From assembly GCA_020055645.1 (NCBI GenBank), contig CM034546.1, forward strand, positions 90,458,001 to 90,522,000: DNA of 64,000 nt, in the 5' to 3' direction. Under the pieces are notes generated by a model that was given only the letters and a program-made list of their open reading frames with translations, did not search any database and was not told where the DNA came from. Positions 10,114 to 25,100 of the stretch are shown piece after piece. The first letter of the stretch is position 1. The number at the start of each line of letters is the position of its first letter. The position numbers and the translations under genes were made by a program. This DNA comes from Tomocerus qinae. Lineage: Eukaryota > Arthropoda > Collembola > Entomobryomorpha > Tomoceridae.

Positions 10114-13100
10114 CTGGAAAATCAAAAAAACTCACTTTCCTTCCATCTCATTACTACATGGCTTAATTCAGCTGGTCTTCTAGTAGAGTGAAAACACTTT
10201 CTACAGTGACAGTGTTGAGTCTAGTGGTGAACATCAAAATGTGTAAAAATGCACACAAAAGAATCGTATAATGTATACTTGTCCGAATGTACATTATACG
10301 TTCACTTACGAATTGCATTCAACACAAATAGAGACAAAATTCAACAGCAACAAGAGTATACTTAATATTTCGAAGCCCGCGTAAGAATAGAGCAAAAGGA
10401 TTGGGATTTATTTTCAAAGTGCCGAGCTTGCAGTTCATATCAGACGTAAAAATATAATACTGTATTAGTCCACTTTCTCCAGCCATTCAATCCCGTCAAT
10501 TCGAAACAAGTAGTGGGAGTCTCATCCCAATCGAATGTTCTTCTTTTCTGGCTACCCGTCTCTTGTGATGTGTATCACAATAAGTCCAATATACATACAT
10601 TTAGCTCGCAAACATCTTTTTTCCATCCCATTCCTTTTGCTTGCTCGGCAATGCTTTGCTTTTATGCCCTTATTTACAAGTCAACGAACAAAAGGTGTAT
10701 GGTGACATGACATTGGATTGCATTGGTGAGGTAAGGTCTACACAAATAAAGGATTGGAAAAACCCTATTTTTAGAAGAAAGCACTGTTTATGTTGTCTGT
10801 CTCCTATTCTTTTCTATGCAGTCTCTACCAAACCAAATTTGGAAATTGCAACTTCGCTCATAATACCTATGATATATTTGCATCAGGGTCAATCTATACG
10901 AGCCTATGTGAACATTTGCCATGCAACTCATGTCATGACCTGATTTTATTTGCTCTCAACAGACTGGCAAATTCAACAAACAGGAATTCAGTTCCTTTAC
11001 TGCACTTTCCTTTTCCTCTTTCGCTTTATAGTAGTACTTGATATAAATAAGTCATCTGAGTCCTATATAAACTGTTTCATTTGAGAGGTAACATAACTTA
11101 CAGAACTATTTGCAATAAAGAATTGCATCCTTTCCACAAACTGTTGGTTGTTTCACCTAAAACTATTTTTCCTTAAACCTCCTTTTTTGTCTTTTAGCTA
11201 TATAAACGTTTCCCTAAGGCCGGTTTCAGACAAAAAACAGTTATTTACTACAAGAAGGCATGGAAAGAAAAATATTTTTTCATTTACTTATGTTACGCAA
11301 TAACATTATGCACACGATCAACACAGGTGTGTGTGTTATATTGTAAAGAAAAACAGTGCGTGCAGTGCAATATTTTTAAAACGACACTCATCAAACTAGA
11401 TAGCTCCAAAGTTGAATTTCCCTTTACAAAACAGCAACAGTACAGTGATTTTGTGGGATATCTATAGTATATAGGAGTTAGTTAAAAATGGGTCAAATTC
11501 GGGGAAAGCAAAATAGATTCAAATAGAAACTTTAAACAATTCAATCGAAATATGGCAAATCAAAAATGAAAACTCCTTTACAGTCAGAACAAGATTTTTA
11601 AGCGCTTTTATGGTTGTAATTGCAAGGAATTTAAAAATGCGAATTACGTCTATTTCATAAGTCAAATAGAAAACGTCATAATTGGTAATAATAGCAACGA
11701 AATTACATTAAGCAAACTGTTCAGTGGTCTGCTTAAGTGTATATAGTATGAAATTCATAATTTAGTTATATTTTGGCTTGACATCTGCAGAGCTTTCAGG
11801 AAATAATGTAATATGTAATTATCAAGGAATTCATCGCAGGAATGAATAGGAATGAGGGATGAGATATGGAAAATAGTAAAAAAGGAGGAGCAGAGAGGGA
11901 GAGTGTAGGGAGTAAAAGAATAGAGAGAGATAAAGTGAAACAAAAAGACAGACAGACAGAAAGAACAGAACTCGGACAACGAACAAACCATTGCGAGCGA
12001 TGCGGGAGTTCATTTCTGGAGAGCCAGTGACACTGTACCGGGTAGTTTCTCGTTCTCTCCGGGTGTCACGCATCATGTGGGCTGTGGTCCCTTCCTCTTC
12101 ACTGTAATGGACAAATGGACACCAACTGAACACTTGTTGGAAGCCTCGGCGGAATCTGCACAGTTTAGATAATCACACATCAAGTTCTATCAAATCATTA
12201 TAATACTGTCAGCTCAACCTACAAATAGCTTAACCCATCTCAACCTACACTCTACCATTCCACACCAATTTATTCAAACTTTATATTATTATGGAAATGG
12301 ACTACTTGACTGCATCTATCTACTACAATATAAGGATGACAATGATAAGTAGGGACATGCACTACATATAGTACATCGGATTTCTCTACTTCTTCCTATA
12401 TAGTACTCCTACACACAGTAATCGACTTGACATTCATTTTCACAGACTATAGTTGATACCCTCCATGTTCAATTTTCTATTCCATTTGTCAGTTTCAGTG
12501 ACCTCAATGCTGTAAGTTTAGGAAGGACTCGCTCAGTCGCTGAAGTAATAACTGAACATCATCGTCATTGATGTAGTTATAGTGCATAGTGACAAAAGGA
12601 GTAGGAACAGCCTGCAGTAGTACTGACATCATTATTGTCAGTTGATAAATTATTATTTTATGTAACAGATTCACAATTGTATAATAACCCACAAGTTCGC
12701 ATTCATAACTGTAATTATGTCTTATTTTGAATCACAAGATATGTTAGTTAATCCAACCGTTTATTCTTTGACAATAATGCTTCGCTTCGTTATAACTTTG
12801 ATTTTGCATTCCCTACAAATATGTAATAAATCTTCCATTTACTACATTTCCTGGTTAAGTTTTCAAGCATAGATGCCACAGATATATAAATGCCACTGTT
12901 TTGCAACAGACCTATATTCAGTAGTGCAAGTAGGCCAAAGAAGAAGCAAAGAGACTAGACTAAACTGATGATTATTAGTGAACAGCAGTGGCAGAAGCAT
13001 ACACAAAGGAAATATGCAAATCAAATTCGGTTGGATGGCTATAGCCTCATTTCTGTTGCAAACTTGATCAAAGATAGATAGCAATACTAGTAAATATAAT

Positions 13101-16100
13101 TTGGGAAAACATTTCTAAAATTACTGTCCATACACATACGAATTAGTCTTATCATTTGTGTTAACCTATGTAATTTATTTATTGCGCATGGAATGAGTGG
13201 CTTTACATCCACCAGTAATTATATCGAAATCGCATTAAAACTTTATTTCAAATTAGTAGATGTCTTCAGGAATAAACGATATTATAGTCCAGCACATCTC
13301 CAACTAAATTTCATTTATAGTCTGTTTTTTACTCGAACACGCCTGAGTATGTCAGGTAGGCTGACTAAACATTTCTACTGCTTTCACAGGCTGTCAGGGA
13401 CCGATTCCTACGAGGGAATCACTCCTAAACGATTCCTAAAAAGTACTTCTTCCTCCAATGCAATGTATTAACTGATTGTTTTTAATTATTTTAGAGTTAC
13501 CCTTTATACCACATTTAATCGTGACTATTCGATGGGTTTACAAATCAGTTTAATTTTCAATATCTTTAATGTTAGTTAACTGTTAAGACAATCTTAAGCT
13601 GCTATTGTATGATTAAGTTGGACTGGACATAGTATTAGCTGGCTGTAGGAGTCCTTTAGGAGTAAAGTCTTTTAGGAGTGATTCCCTCGTAGGAGTCGTT
13701 CCATGTAATCCTTTCACAGCACATTTCAGAGCACAGTGAATAAAAATCAACTTGTTTTATAATGATCATGAAATACTAATGTGATTTTTGGATTATGTAC
13801 GTAAATAGTATGATGTCTTAGTCAGTACTCAGTACATGTAATTAAATTCTCATCCTGAATTGCACTGATGAGTCCAAATAATGAGGAATGTTTATCTTTC
13901 CATTTTCCATCGAGGAAAAGTGTGGTTAGTCGGGGATAACACAATTAATTTTGTAGCGAGTCGCCTGGGGAAAACTCATATGCAGATATGCTTTCCAAGT
14001 TAATCCGACAGGTTCAATTTTTCAACAATCAATATTGTAATTGAATTTTAGAAGAGCAGAGACAGTTATTTATTTCATGTATGTACATAGAGGATTCTGA
14101 GTGTCCGTTCTCCGTACTCTGCCTGTCTTTTCATCCTAGAAAAACTTTGGGTGAAACAATTTAATGTACAACCTTACTCATTAAAAATTAATTATCTAGT
14201 CTATCTACATTCTAGACTATAGTATAAATACAACAATGTGCTGAAAACTTGCTGCTAAAAAGTTTGAAGTAGATGGCATTATAAAGACTTGTGCTTGTGC
14301 TACTGAAATTATTGTTAAGCCATCTACAAAAGAAGGCTTCTAATAGAAATTAATGAAATGCGAAGTACCTAAAACACACGGGAGTTATACCATCAAGATA
14401 ATCAATAAAAACAGAGCTACCGTTTTTTATGTCAGAACAGGATGCAGTGAAAAGGACTCTAAGGATTGAAATGGGAAGTTGCACAATGTTACGATAGCGG
14501 ACAAACATCGAGAATTCCCTGATAAAAGAACATTGCGGGAAAGGTAGAGAAAACATAGGTAAACAGTAAAGGTGTAAGTGTAAAGGAAAATGTAATAAAT
14601 GTCAGAGTAAAAATAGAGACGATGACTTTGGCGAACGCTAACACTCGACTCTTCAAGGAAGTTGCGTATTCTGAGACTAAAACAATGTAAGGCCGGAGAG
14701 AAGAAAATGAAAGCATAAAATAGTTGAAGGCAGTTAGGCAAGTGCCTAAGTAAGACAGACATGTATTGATATTCCCACATCGTATAATAGAGAATAAAAC
14801 GGGTAAAAAGACGACTGCCTACATTATTCACAGTCACTAGAGCAATGCAATAGATAGTGCATGAAATATCCAACAACGGAATATCATCTCAGATGTAGCT
14901 CAGGTACGTAATGTATCTTCTCCTAGTGATAGTGGGTAGGCTAAGCACAGCCATTCTAAATTATACCATACCTGTCAGTAGATATAAACAAACACAATCA
15001 CTTCAAAAGGAAATAAATAAATGTCTGCTCTGTTCTTTTGATAGCAGTAACTGTAATGTGGTAAGTATAGGGGCTAGTTGTAAAAAGAATTTCTTATTAT
15101 TTCGACGATTCCTAGCTCTGTTAACGCTACAGTTAGTACTTTTCCATCACATCACCTGCACTACGTATGAACACAACTATAAATCCCAGCAGTCAATTTC
15201 TAGCAAATCCATTCTGGTTTGGCTTCACTGACTAAAGATTATGTATCTGTAATAGCACGGATACTAGAAAACAGGAGGGAGGGAGACGGAGTCATATCGG
15301 GAGAAAGCAGTAGCTGATCCATAACGGATTTACGGATCAATTGTCATGAGGGAAATAGCCAGAAGGAGTCTTCCGGCACAGCGTCCACATTCCAGTTATA
15401 TCTATGTCACTGTCATGTTTTCATCCTCACTGCCCATTTGAATCTCGATTCCAACACAATCCCTATAAAATAACAACTACCTATCTCTACTTATATTACT
15501 CGATGTTGCCTTCTAAAACTCTCGTCTCAGTTTTTTTCTCCTGGAAGTATCACTAGAATCACTACAACATCTAATACCAATTTAGCAGTGAGTGGAGGCA
15601 ATGGCGCTCCAAATCTCTCCAACCGACATATATGCCATTCTAGCGGAAGGGATGATGCCATAATGGAGTTGGACGAATATTAGCAACACTAGGCCACACA
15701 CAAAATCCCTCTGCTCTGTCCATGTGCACATTCTGCAATACAAGTGCTATATTAATATCCTGCTATATACTACACATTAATCTGCTCTGTTTGGTAGAAA
15801 GCAACTAAAATTTTTCAATATTGAGAATGCCTAAGTAATCTACACCCTTCAGCAATTTTTGAAAATTGAAACACCAATATTCCAAGGAAGGATGTCATCC
15901 ATGATTCCTATAATTGAAATTGTTGAACATAATGACAACTTCACACTTTCAAGTTTTCGATTTCAGCTAATTGTATTACCGAAAATGGCAATTTTCTAGA
16001 GTGAGCTACTTTACTGGACCAGCGGTAAATTCTTCAATTCTAACTACTAACACAAACAAGTTTCCCGAAATGAAGTCTGCCTCGTGGATGTCTTCACTAC

Positions 16101-19100
16101 AGAACAGAATTCCGACTATATTGCTCTTTGCAGTATATAAATACAAGTTAGCATCATAATACCCCGTTGACTGAAGAAGTTATATGCTACGAATTTACCA
16201 GCAGTGTCCAAAATACCATTTACCACTTACCTGTGGAAAATGGTTTATATTTATATGTACAGTTAAATATCACTCTATAAAAACAGTGGTAAATAGTATA
16301 AATGATAAAAATGACCAAATGCATAAATCTTAGTTTTAGTAAATATATTTTCTTCAAAGCATTCGGTAAACATTCAAGTATGCAAAATTTATTTGGCCAA
16401 TATACTATTAAATGCATTTTTACCATTACGTGCATTTTTACCACTACGATAATAAAAACCCTAAAAAGTGGTAAATTCTGTATACTGTCCGGCATAAAAA
16501 ATGTTCACAGCTGTGTGGGATGTGCATTCTTTTTCTGCTTTGTTCGTGATTTCTAAGAACTTACAACGTTGCATTAGTTTGATGGAAAGGGATACGTAAG
16601 AAATATTAAACCCGTTTTTAGTGCTACTTGACGTAACAGCGTTGGTACCATTTCTGCAAAAAACTGAAAGAAATAATACCTTCCGGCTAGAAGAGTGGTA
16701 ATTTTATACAGATTGAAAGTTATTGATCCCCTTTTAAAACCCTACACAATACTATATTATACTCATTTCTGAAATTCTCGAACGGACTGAAGCGATATCT
16801 CGCTGCAATATGAAAGAACAATGATAAGACCTAGAAACAAACCCTCTATTGTGTCATACTGGTAGCAACTCTCATGTACAGATAGTCTCTCCAATTCTGA
16901 TGGAATTACAAAAATCTTATCCCCTCATCTCCAGTCCAAAGCTATTCAAACTACTGGCTACGTTGTGATCACGGTTTCATCGCAACACAGCTCGTGCAAT
17001 TACATGTTGTCAAGCATGGATACACGCTGACTAAACAAGCTTTTATGATTAAGTACGGCTACATGACTGTATCAAGTCTACTGCACTGCATTATTTCGTG
17101 ATACGCATAATCCAGTTTTCAATTTTGTTTCATCTGCAGTATTATCTTATGCATATAGTGAATCTAATAAAATAAAACCAATTATTCATAGCCTTGCCAC
17201 AAAGATTGAATATACAGGTACAACTTTGAGTACATGGGTAGGTAGATAGTAGATACCATTATCTACGAGAGACATCAAAACAAGATCATAATCTACAGAA
17301 TAATATTTCATTGTCATAAAACGACATAGTGTAATAATTTAGTTTGTCACGTCCGTAATAGAGTGGCAAAGCAATAATGTGCAAAAAATCGTAACAGAAG
17401 AAATGTTTCAAAGTATAATGTAATGTGTTTAACTGCACGTTCCGTCATATTGTCATATCCAAAACAGAATCTGAATATTATCTTTAGTCTTGTTTAGCAT
17501 AACATTATGTGGTTCTGTCTGTGAGGTTTCGTATTGTCACGTTTTTGAGACGGTTTAGACTAGACTGGCAGTGGAAAACGTAGAGCAGTGGAGAAATGAC
17601 AATAGCAGGGCATTTATTCATTTTCTCTTCATCTGTAGTCGCAGAGGGACAATCCACTGAGTCCTCTCACTCGTACAAATTTGAGTGAAGATGAAAGTCC
17701 AAGCGAAAGTGCCAGAACCACACACAACCACAACTATCTGGCCAACTACGACTACAGATAACGTCACCCAGCCTATCTTTTCAATAATGGTTGGTTCGCA
17801 TTGAAGTTTTCCTTTCTTGGGTCGTTTCCGATTACCGATATTTTCACAAAGTGCTTTTCTCGTGTTCCTAGCATTGTGCGAAAAGTGAAATGACTTCTCT
17901 GTCTCTCGGTCTCATCCATCCACATTCTTTCACTAGATTCCTAGATTCTTATGCTACATAAATGTAACTTCTTTACGTCTTCTCACCCACGTCCCACACT
18001 ATAAAATCCATATAATTCACTCCCGTATCAATAAAGATCGGGGATTCGTAAAAACACCCACCTGCCCACTTTACATGTACATACGCTCTGAAAATTTTAT
18101 TCGAAACGCATTTCTTTTAAACTATTTTTTAGTATTCTATCTATCGCCGGGTCAATTTCTTCAAAAAAATTCCCCCTGACGTCCTTTGAAGACTGTGAAC
18201 TGTCCCAAAGGAGCATTTTGTTATTTCAAGGTGTTAACTTTGTAAAAACCCAAAACACAATCTGGGAACATTTGCAATATTGCAATAGTACAGGAGCAGC
18301 GAAGATAGTTTTTCTTTATCTATAGGTATCTGTCTATCTTCTTTTAAGTGTCCGAAGTGGCGTAATGCGTTCTGTGCAACATTACGTGCACAATAGCAGC
18401 GGCTATCAAACTACTCGTTTGAAGACCTCTTCCCATTTTTCTTCGTCCCCTTATAGTAGATTTAGTCGCTCCTCATACGTCACAGCTTCGTCCGATATAA
18501 GTACGTGTTATATGTGTCTGATAGGGAGTTAGACATCGTTTTTTGCCATCCTGACCAGATTACTGTTACACTTAAGTGAATGGTGAAGTATACTTGCATT
18601 ATTATATTACATTACGTCATACGTTTTCCTCCACAACATGTACCAGAAAAGCACTAAGTGTCCTCCCAAATAGCTCTGTAAGAAAATACCAAAAGATCCT
18701 ATCATCTCCTAAAGGAGTTGAGAAAATGAACTACTTTATTTACTGCAGTGGTCTAGTTAATCGTATAAGCAACTTTAGCAAGGAACCCACTAAGTTACCT
18801 ACAGTAATGCATACTCAGAATTTACTTCTATGTAATGTGTAGGGACAGTCACCATGCAAAGAACTTTCTCCCTCCTTTCTCACCAGACTTAACGAAATTT
18901 TAGTTGGAGAAAGCTGCTGAAATTTTCATTATAGAGTTACGGACAGAAAAAGTAGTACTAAGTGTGCATGTTGACGTTTGTTACGTCAGACTTTTGTTAG
19001 CTACTTTTCGTGTGACATATTTCGTTTTTCATATTTAGTGCGGTCAATGAAGCTAAAAGTACGAAAACGTGCCCATCCGGATATTCTTTTTGGTTGATAG

Positions 19101-22100
19101 TATGTAGTATTTTAGTTCACCTTTCGCTTTTACCATTCTCTAATCTAATATATAACCACTAAAGTGGTTTACCACCCTTCGTACCTGATTTCATGAGATA
19201 TAACCAGAACGTTGTCCAAAATCTGTCCAAAGGGTTTTCGAAAAGAGTTTTATTATTGCTTTGCTCAGGATGGAAATGAATATTGAGTTCCAACAACATT
19301 CGCTTAGCTTGGATATTCGGCACTCTACTTGGCATCAGAAAATGGTTTCTTTGGCTCTTACCACATCATTTTTCTTCGTTGACTTTAGCCATTTGGCGAT
19401 ATTCATTTGCTTGTGACAAGGTCATACTTTCATTTAATCTTCAGATTTTGATAATTTACTCTTTTACTTTAGTAACGACTAACTACAGTTTTAATGATGC
19501 ACTAACCACGAAATTTAATTCAAATGAGTACAATTCGTTAATTATTGCTGAACGACTATATATTGTACAGGTATAGAGGCAATGACGAAATTTTTATCTG
19601 AACGTAACTATGCTCCATGTCCCAACTTAACACTAGTACTACAATAGGTACATACTTTTATATTTCAGATAGTATGTATTCTACTACTATTCTTGGAATT
19701 TAGTGAATGCACAACCATTGCCATTTTAAAAGGTCATTTCGGTAAAGCTGACCTATTAGAACCTTTAGCAATGACTCACTAAGGCCTATCTATGACACTC
19801 CTTCTGGGTACTTCCTCTGTTACACGAGCTACAACCATTACATTGGTAACATAACCATTGTCAAATAGTAATCAAAATTATACCTAATTCCAGCCTTTCA
19901 ATTTCAATTGTAATCTTTTCATCCTTGAAGCAAACAGAGAGATATTATTACAGTTTCTTAAACGTTTGTATTAGGTTTTTGTAGTACCACAATAATAAAT
20001 GTTCGGTTCCATGAATTGTTTGCAAAACTAAAAGTAGAGCAGAGGTACCACATTCGAAACAAACAACAAATAAACGTGGATTATTGGTTCACTTTCTACA
20101 GTATAAAACATGTATTTATACTATCTTTGTATATAGATGTATTTATAGGAACATCGCAGTAAACATAAAAGATGAAAATAGAAGCAAACTATCGAGCGAA
20201 CAACTGCGGGGGCAGTTTTTGATTATATTTTTGATATCTGTAAGAAGCCCTAAGTTGTAATTTGAATGGAGAGTATAATAAGATGTGTAAATACACTACT
20301 ACGAAGTTTCTTTAAGTACCACTTTGATCTAATTGTATCTATCTCATAGTATATAATCGTAAAAGAATAGGGTTGTGAGGTCACCGGCCCTACAGAGTAT
20401 TATTATGATGAATGATTGAGTTCCCACTGCAATTTAATAGAGAAATATAGAGTGGAAGTACGTGTAATTGGTTTGTTACTGACTACATTTGTGTATTTGG
20501 TTGTTGGTATAAGTACTAATATTATTTAAGTATCCACATTGAGTTATTTACTATGATATAGTCATGCAAAGAAAGCTGGGAGAAATCAATGAAGGAAATG
20601 AAACTCGTCAAATCTCTTTTGCTCCATTACACCACTTGAAAGCTACGTAAAGTCGTTGAGGGAAAGAAATTTTGGGTTAAAGGAAGTTTGAGACATGACA
20701 TGATTGAGGAAGCACAGGTCTTATGGTTTCGCGTCTTCCTTTTGAAGATATCATGAGAAGAGTGGACAAACCTGGCATTCATCCAGCAGTAAATGATTGG
20801 GTTGTAGCAACTGTTACTCATGGCCAACCAATAGAAGCCTAAATACAGTTCCGGAACCAAAGGTCCTTTTGCCGTCTCTGGCCAGAGGGATATCCAAATG
20901 AAATAGATATGAAAAGGCAGCCAGCAAAAAGCAAAAATTGACACGACAACTATCATCATCTTGACCACCTGAAAACAGAAAACAATAGAGAAAATTAAAC
21001 AGAGCTGTTTGGACGTGGCGGAGAAAGTGGAGAAAGCAGAGTTCTCAAAGAAAAATTGCCCAAAAGAGGGAAAGGGGCTGACACTTATTATTCATTCCAT
21101 GAAAACAAATCGCAGAATGATTAATGACTCTTAATATCTACGGTGAGACAATTCTATTCAACTATAAATTCAGCTCGTCATCATCTCCCCGAAAACATGA
21201 GAGATCTCTATGTAAAATCCACCGGTATTCCTTATAGGACACAAATAGCCTCATAGAACTCCATCAATAATATTTATCATCATGGGTTTCTCCTGTCCCC
21301 TTTTATTTATGAATAGATACTCCTTACTACTGTTACTACGACTGCTCTTCCTATTAATACTACAGGGAATATTTATCCAGACACAAAACTCATGCCTTCC
21401 ACTAAACTATTATTATGATGCATAGTATTTGCATACGTCTTTCCTTCTAAATATGTAATCTTGTACCAGTATTTATAGTCTGCTGAGCCTATACCACAGG
21501 AATAAATATTACAATATTATCCACCATAAATTACACGGGTTATGTCCGTAGTTGGTACTTGTCTTACCTTGTAGAATATTGTTATAATCATTTTATGTGA
21601 ACTGAATGGTGGACAAAATCAATAGCATCCTTGTGGTTGTAGTATTTGTATATGCATATTTGAGAACTACGGAGGAATTTCCTTTGAAGTTTCCCTGTTA
21701 TTTGTCTTACGTAAGCTAATGGCAAAAAATAATTAATAATCTAGATTCGGCACGTTCTACTAAAACATATAGAGCAATCACGGATGCGTAACCCCATAAA
21801 ACTGTAGGATATCTATATAGGAATGAAGACAAATGGTAACTCGTGAATGAAACCTTGGCAGAAATGCCTTGACGAAAATAATAATACAAATTCAGAAGAA
21901 AAATAAAAGAGTGCAGGGATTTTGTACGAACGAGATAGAACACAAGACAAGGATCAGGGTTCCTTCTTCCAGCTAAAAAGTTGTCCTAATGCACGTGGCA
22001 CAGTTTCCAAGTAAAGGGAGGGTGTTGGATAAAGAAAAATTGCAAGATGTCACGGCCGGAAATGAAAAATACTCGGTGCAATGGGTGTGAACTGGTAAGT

Positions 22101-25100
22101 TACGAGGGAGAAAGGAGGTTATCTCTGGAGAAAGGATGACTTTCCATTTCAGAGAAAGCAAGACAATACAAAGTATCATATTGAGTACATAATGCTAGAT
22201 TAGCAAGGCAAAAAGAACTCTCGTTCATCTGCCTTGTGTATGAATACAACTCATTTCCACTCTTCGTACCTTTCTCAATCGAGTTACCGGGGATTGTATT
22301 TCTGATTTACCCGATAGTCTTAGGATTACAGGTCTGTTAGTGACTGCTTTTCTTTGTTTGATTTGCTTTTCTTAGACGTGCCTGACTGACTGACTCACTA
22401 CGACAGAGTGACAACAAATAAATAGACACTTGCTTGTCTAGGTGTGCTTGCGAATACAATAGCTATTTATTTTATGTCGAGAGAGATAAAGAAATGAAAC
22501 ACTTGGCTTACCCGTCTTTTCGACTTGATATTTTCCAGCTGCCTTTGTGTGCATTCTCCTATTGATTTTGATCCCCATAGTTCAATACCAACTCTTGCGT
22601 ACGTGAATCCCATGGCTCCGATTGGTACAAAATATGTGAATATCATAAAACAGACGTTCCAACTGAAACAAAAGTTAATATCACTGTAGAAATTCCATCT
22701 GCATAATTAAGTACTAATAATCTCTGAATTTAGATTACCAAAATGTTAAAATTTTGTAAAATTTAAAAAAAAAGTGCGTCTATATGCGGTAGGATTGAAA
22801 ATTAATTAATCCACACATTGGAAACTGTACTGTACATTCATTTACAATTGCAAGTGGTTTAAAAGCCAATTGTCACTTACACCCCTGAGGTTCAGAGAGC
22901 ACATATCCACCCAAGCTTCCACTTCACCTCTAAAGGTACTGATAATATTTTCAAATGGAAATAGTAAAGTTGAAAGCAGACCTAATTTGACATAGGTACT
23001 AGGTAAATTATTTCGACCTAAAACTGAGATTAAGTGAAACACCTTGACACTTAACCAAGTGACAGTACAATTATCACAAATAAGTAGTGTATAATTTAAT
23101 ATTACATCAGTTCATTGAAACCAAGGAACGAACAACTGTCTTGCTATTAATCGAGCTATGCTTATAAAAACAGATAAGTAATTGTCTTATAATATGAAGA
23201 TACTTATACATCATTCACGCATTTGGTTACAAACAATTCTGACTTCATAAAATTATTCGTTATCCAGACACTCGATAGTAATGGCTGTCAGCTGCATGCA
23301 TTCCTTTAGTTTATAGTACCTATGTAAAGTTAAATTCGAATTAATGGAGTAGAGGGATCGTCTTGTCTAAAATAAATTGCTAACACTAACTCTCCCTATT
23401 TGGTTGGTTTGGTATATGTAGATGAGATACTCAATCAGTAATTCATTTTAGGTGTTCGTATTTTAAGACTTTTCCTTGCATTAAATAGTAGTTTCATAGT
23501 CTCAAATCATTTCGCTCTAGAGACCAAAGCAACTCAACACTTACACTATGTATTTCGTAACACTTACACTGCTGCTACTATTTTATCGTAGGCGGAATAT
23601 TTCATTATCCTAATTTGCTTGTATATCGTAGTGGAACTACAGAGAGGCAAACTATCCAATTTCCGAGTGTTGTATTTTCATTCCAGCCCTCGTCTGCATC
23701 CTTCCTTTGACTCTGGCAAATAGGAGCATGTTACGATAATATGGGACAGAATGTTAATTTTCTTCAGACATAAGTGAAATATACGGAAAATCATGTGCTC
23801 TCCCTTTGTCCTATATTAAGCTTACCTAGAGAACAAACAAATTGGATTGAAACTGTTTTAATATTGCCTCTAGTTTTCAACACCATATTTTCAACACACC
23901 AAGATCGCAAGAATGTGCTAAAAATCCCGAGTGCTACGGGCCAAATCACATAATTATTCTGTTCAGGTTAAATAATTTAAGAATGTCAACGTCCGTGGAT
24001 TTTTTGCTGGGAAAAAAGCCAATTGAAAAGTTTTGAAAATTTTTTTACAATGAATTTCTTCTATTTATGGGTTTCATTTTATTTTCATGACTTTTTTATT
24101 TTTATGATTTCCATTTTATTTTCATAAATTTTTTCATTTTTGTGATTTTCATTTTATTTTCATGAATTTTCATTTTATTTTCATAAATTTTTTCATTTTT
24201 GTGATTTTCATTTTATTTTCATGAATTTTCATTTTTATGATTTTCATTTTATTTTCAATTTATTTTCATTTTTATGATTTTCATTTTATTTTCATGAATT
24301 TTTCATTTTTATGATTTTCATTTTATTTTCATGACTTTCATTTTCATGATTTTCATTTTATTTTTATGACCTTTGCCTTTTCAGGATTTTCATTTTGCTT
24401 TCATGACTTTTTCATTTTTAGGATTTTTCTTCTATTTTCAAGACTTTTTTATTTTTATGATTTTCGTGATTTTTTCACGACTTTCATGATTATTTTCATT
24501 TACTCGTGAAATTGTTATTCTCACTTTAATATTGGCCAATTATCTTGCTTATCTTTATTATTAAAGTATTCAAGAGTTAAACATAGTAGAAATGTTCTGT
24601 AAACTACTGAGCATTTGTGCCTGGAGTCTGTCTCACGTTCAGTATGAGTAGGATATTATGGATTTTCTAATGAAGTAAAGCATAGCGAATCACATCTAGG
24701 TAGTTATAAAGTTTTTCTCGTGTACTGTGCCTGATCTTGTCTAGAAAATAATGGATGTTTGCCTAAAAATTTAGGTCTGTGGTTTTCGAAAAGAAAACAG
24801 TCACCTACTGTAGAGACTAGGGACTACTTTCTTTTAACAGAAAGACATTTTCACTTGCCACAACAAGTCCTGGAAAGCAAATCTCGAAACTTGGAATTGC
24901 AATTCAAACATCTGTACGTAATTACCTTCTTATATTAAGTAAACATGATAACACTTTTAATAATATCAAAGCGCCTGTCTGTAATCATTATTACATTATT
25001 ACAAAGAAGTTAGTTGATACTTAAGAAAACTTACATGTATTCTTGATAAGATTCGTTTTGGGCACCATCCGGCCACTCAGCGTAACATAAGATGACTGAA

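Larger units (their letters stand above)
12156..20771 (-). other. TkR intron 4
   Basis: 8.6 kb containing the second Mutator-like MITE and one hAT-like MITE. Open frames inside it are hydrophobic, AT-driven and unlike known proteins. Confidence 0.7.

Noticed and set aside
11831-11988. Open frame continuing past TkR exon 5 with a very hydrophobic tail
   Set aside because: It is a translation of the pyrimidine-rich start of intron 5. Composition is what such a tract gives in any frame, and exon 6 splices in phase.
14427-14876. 149-codon minus-strand open frame in TkR intron 4
   Set aside because: Tyr/Phe/Leu/Ser-rich, no family motif, overlapped by other-frame open stretches of similar quality; typical of AT-rich intron sequence.
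20627-20771. Treating the 47 codons after TM7 as the normal receptor tail
   Set aside because: A donor at the conserved position and two in-phase downstream exons with the expected helix-8 sequence make the longer tail the main form; the short one is kept only as a possible isoform.
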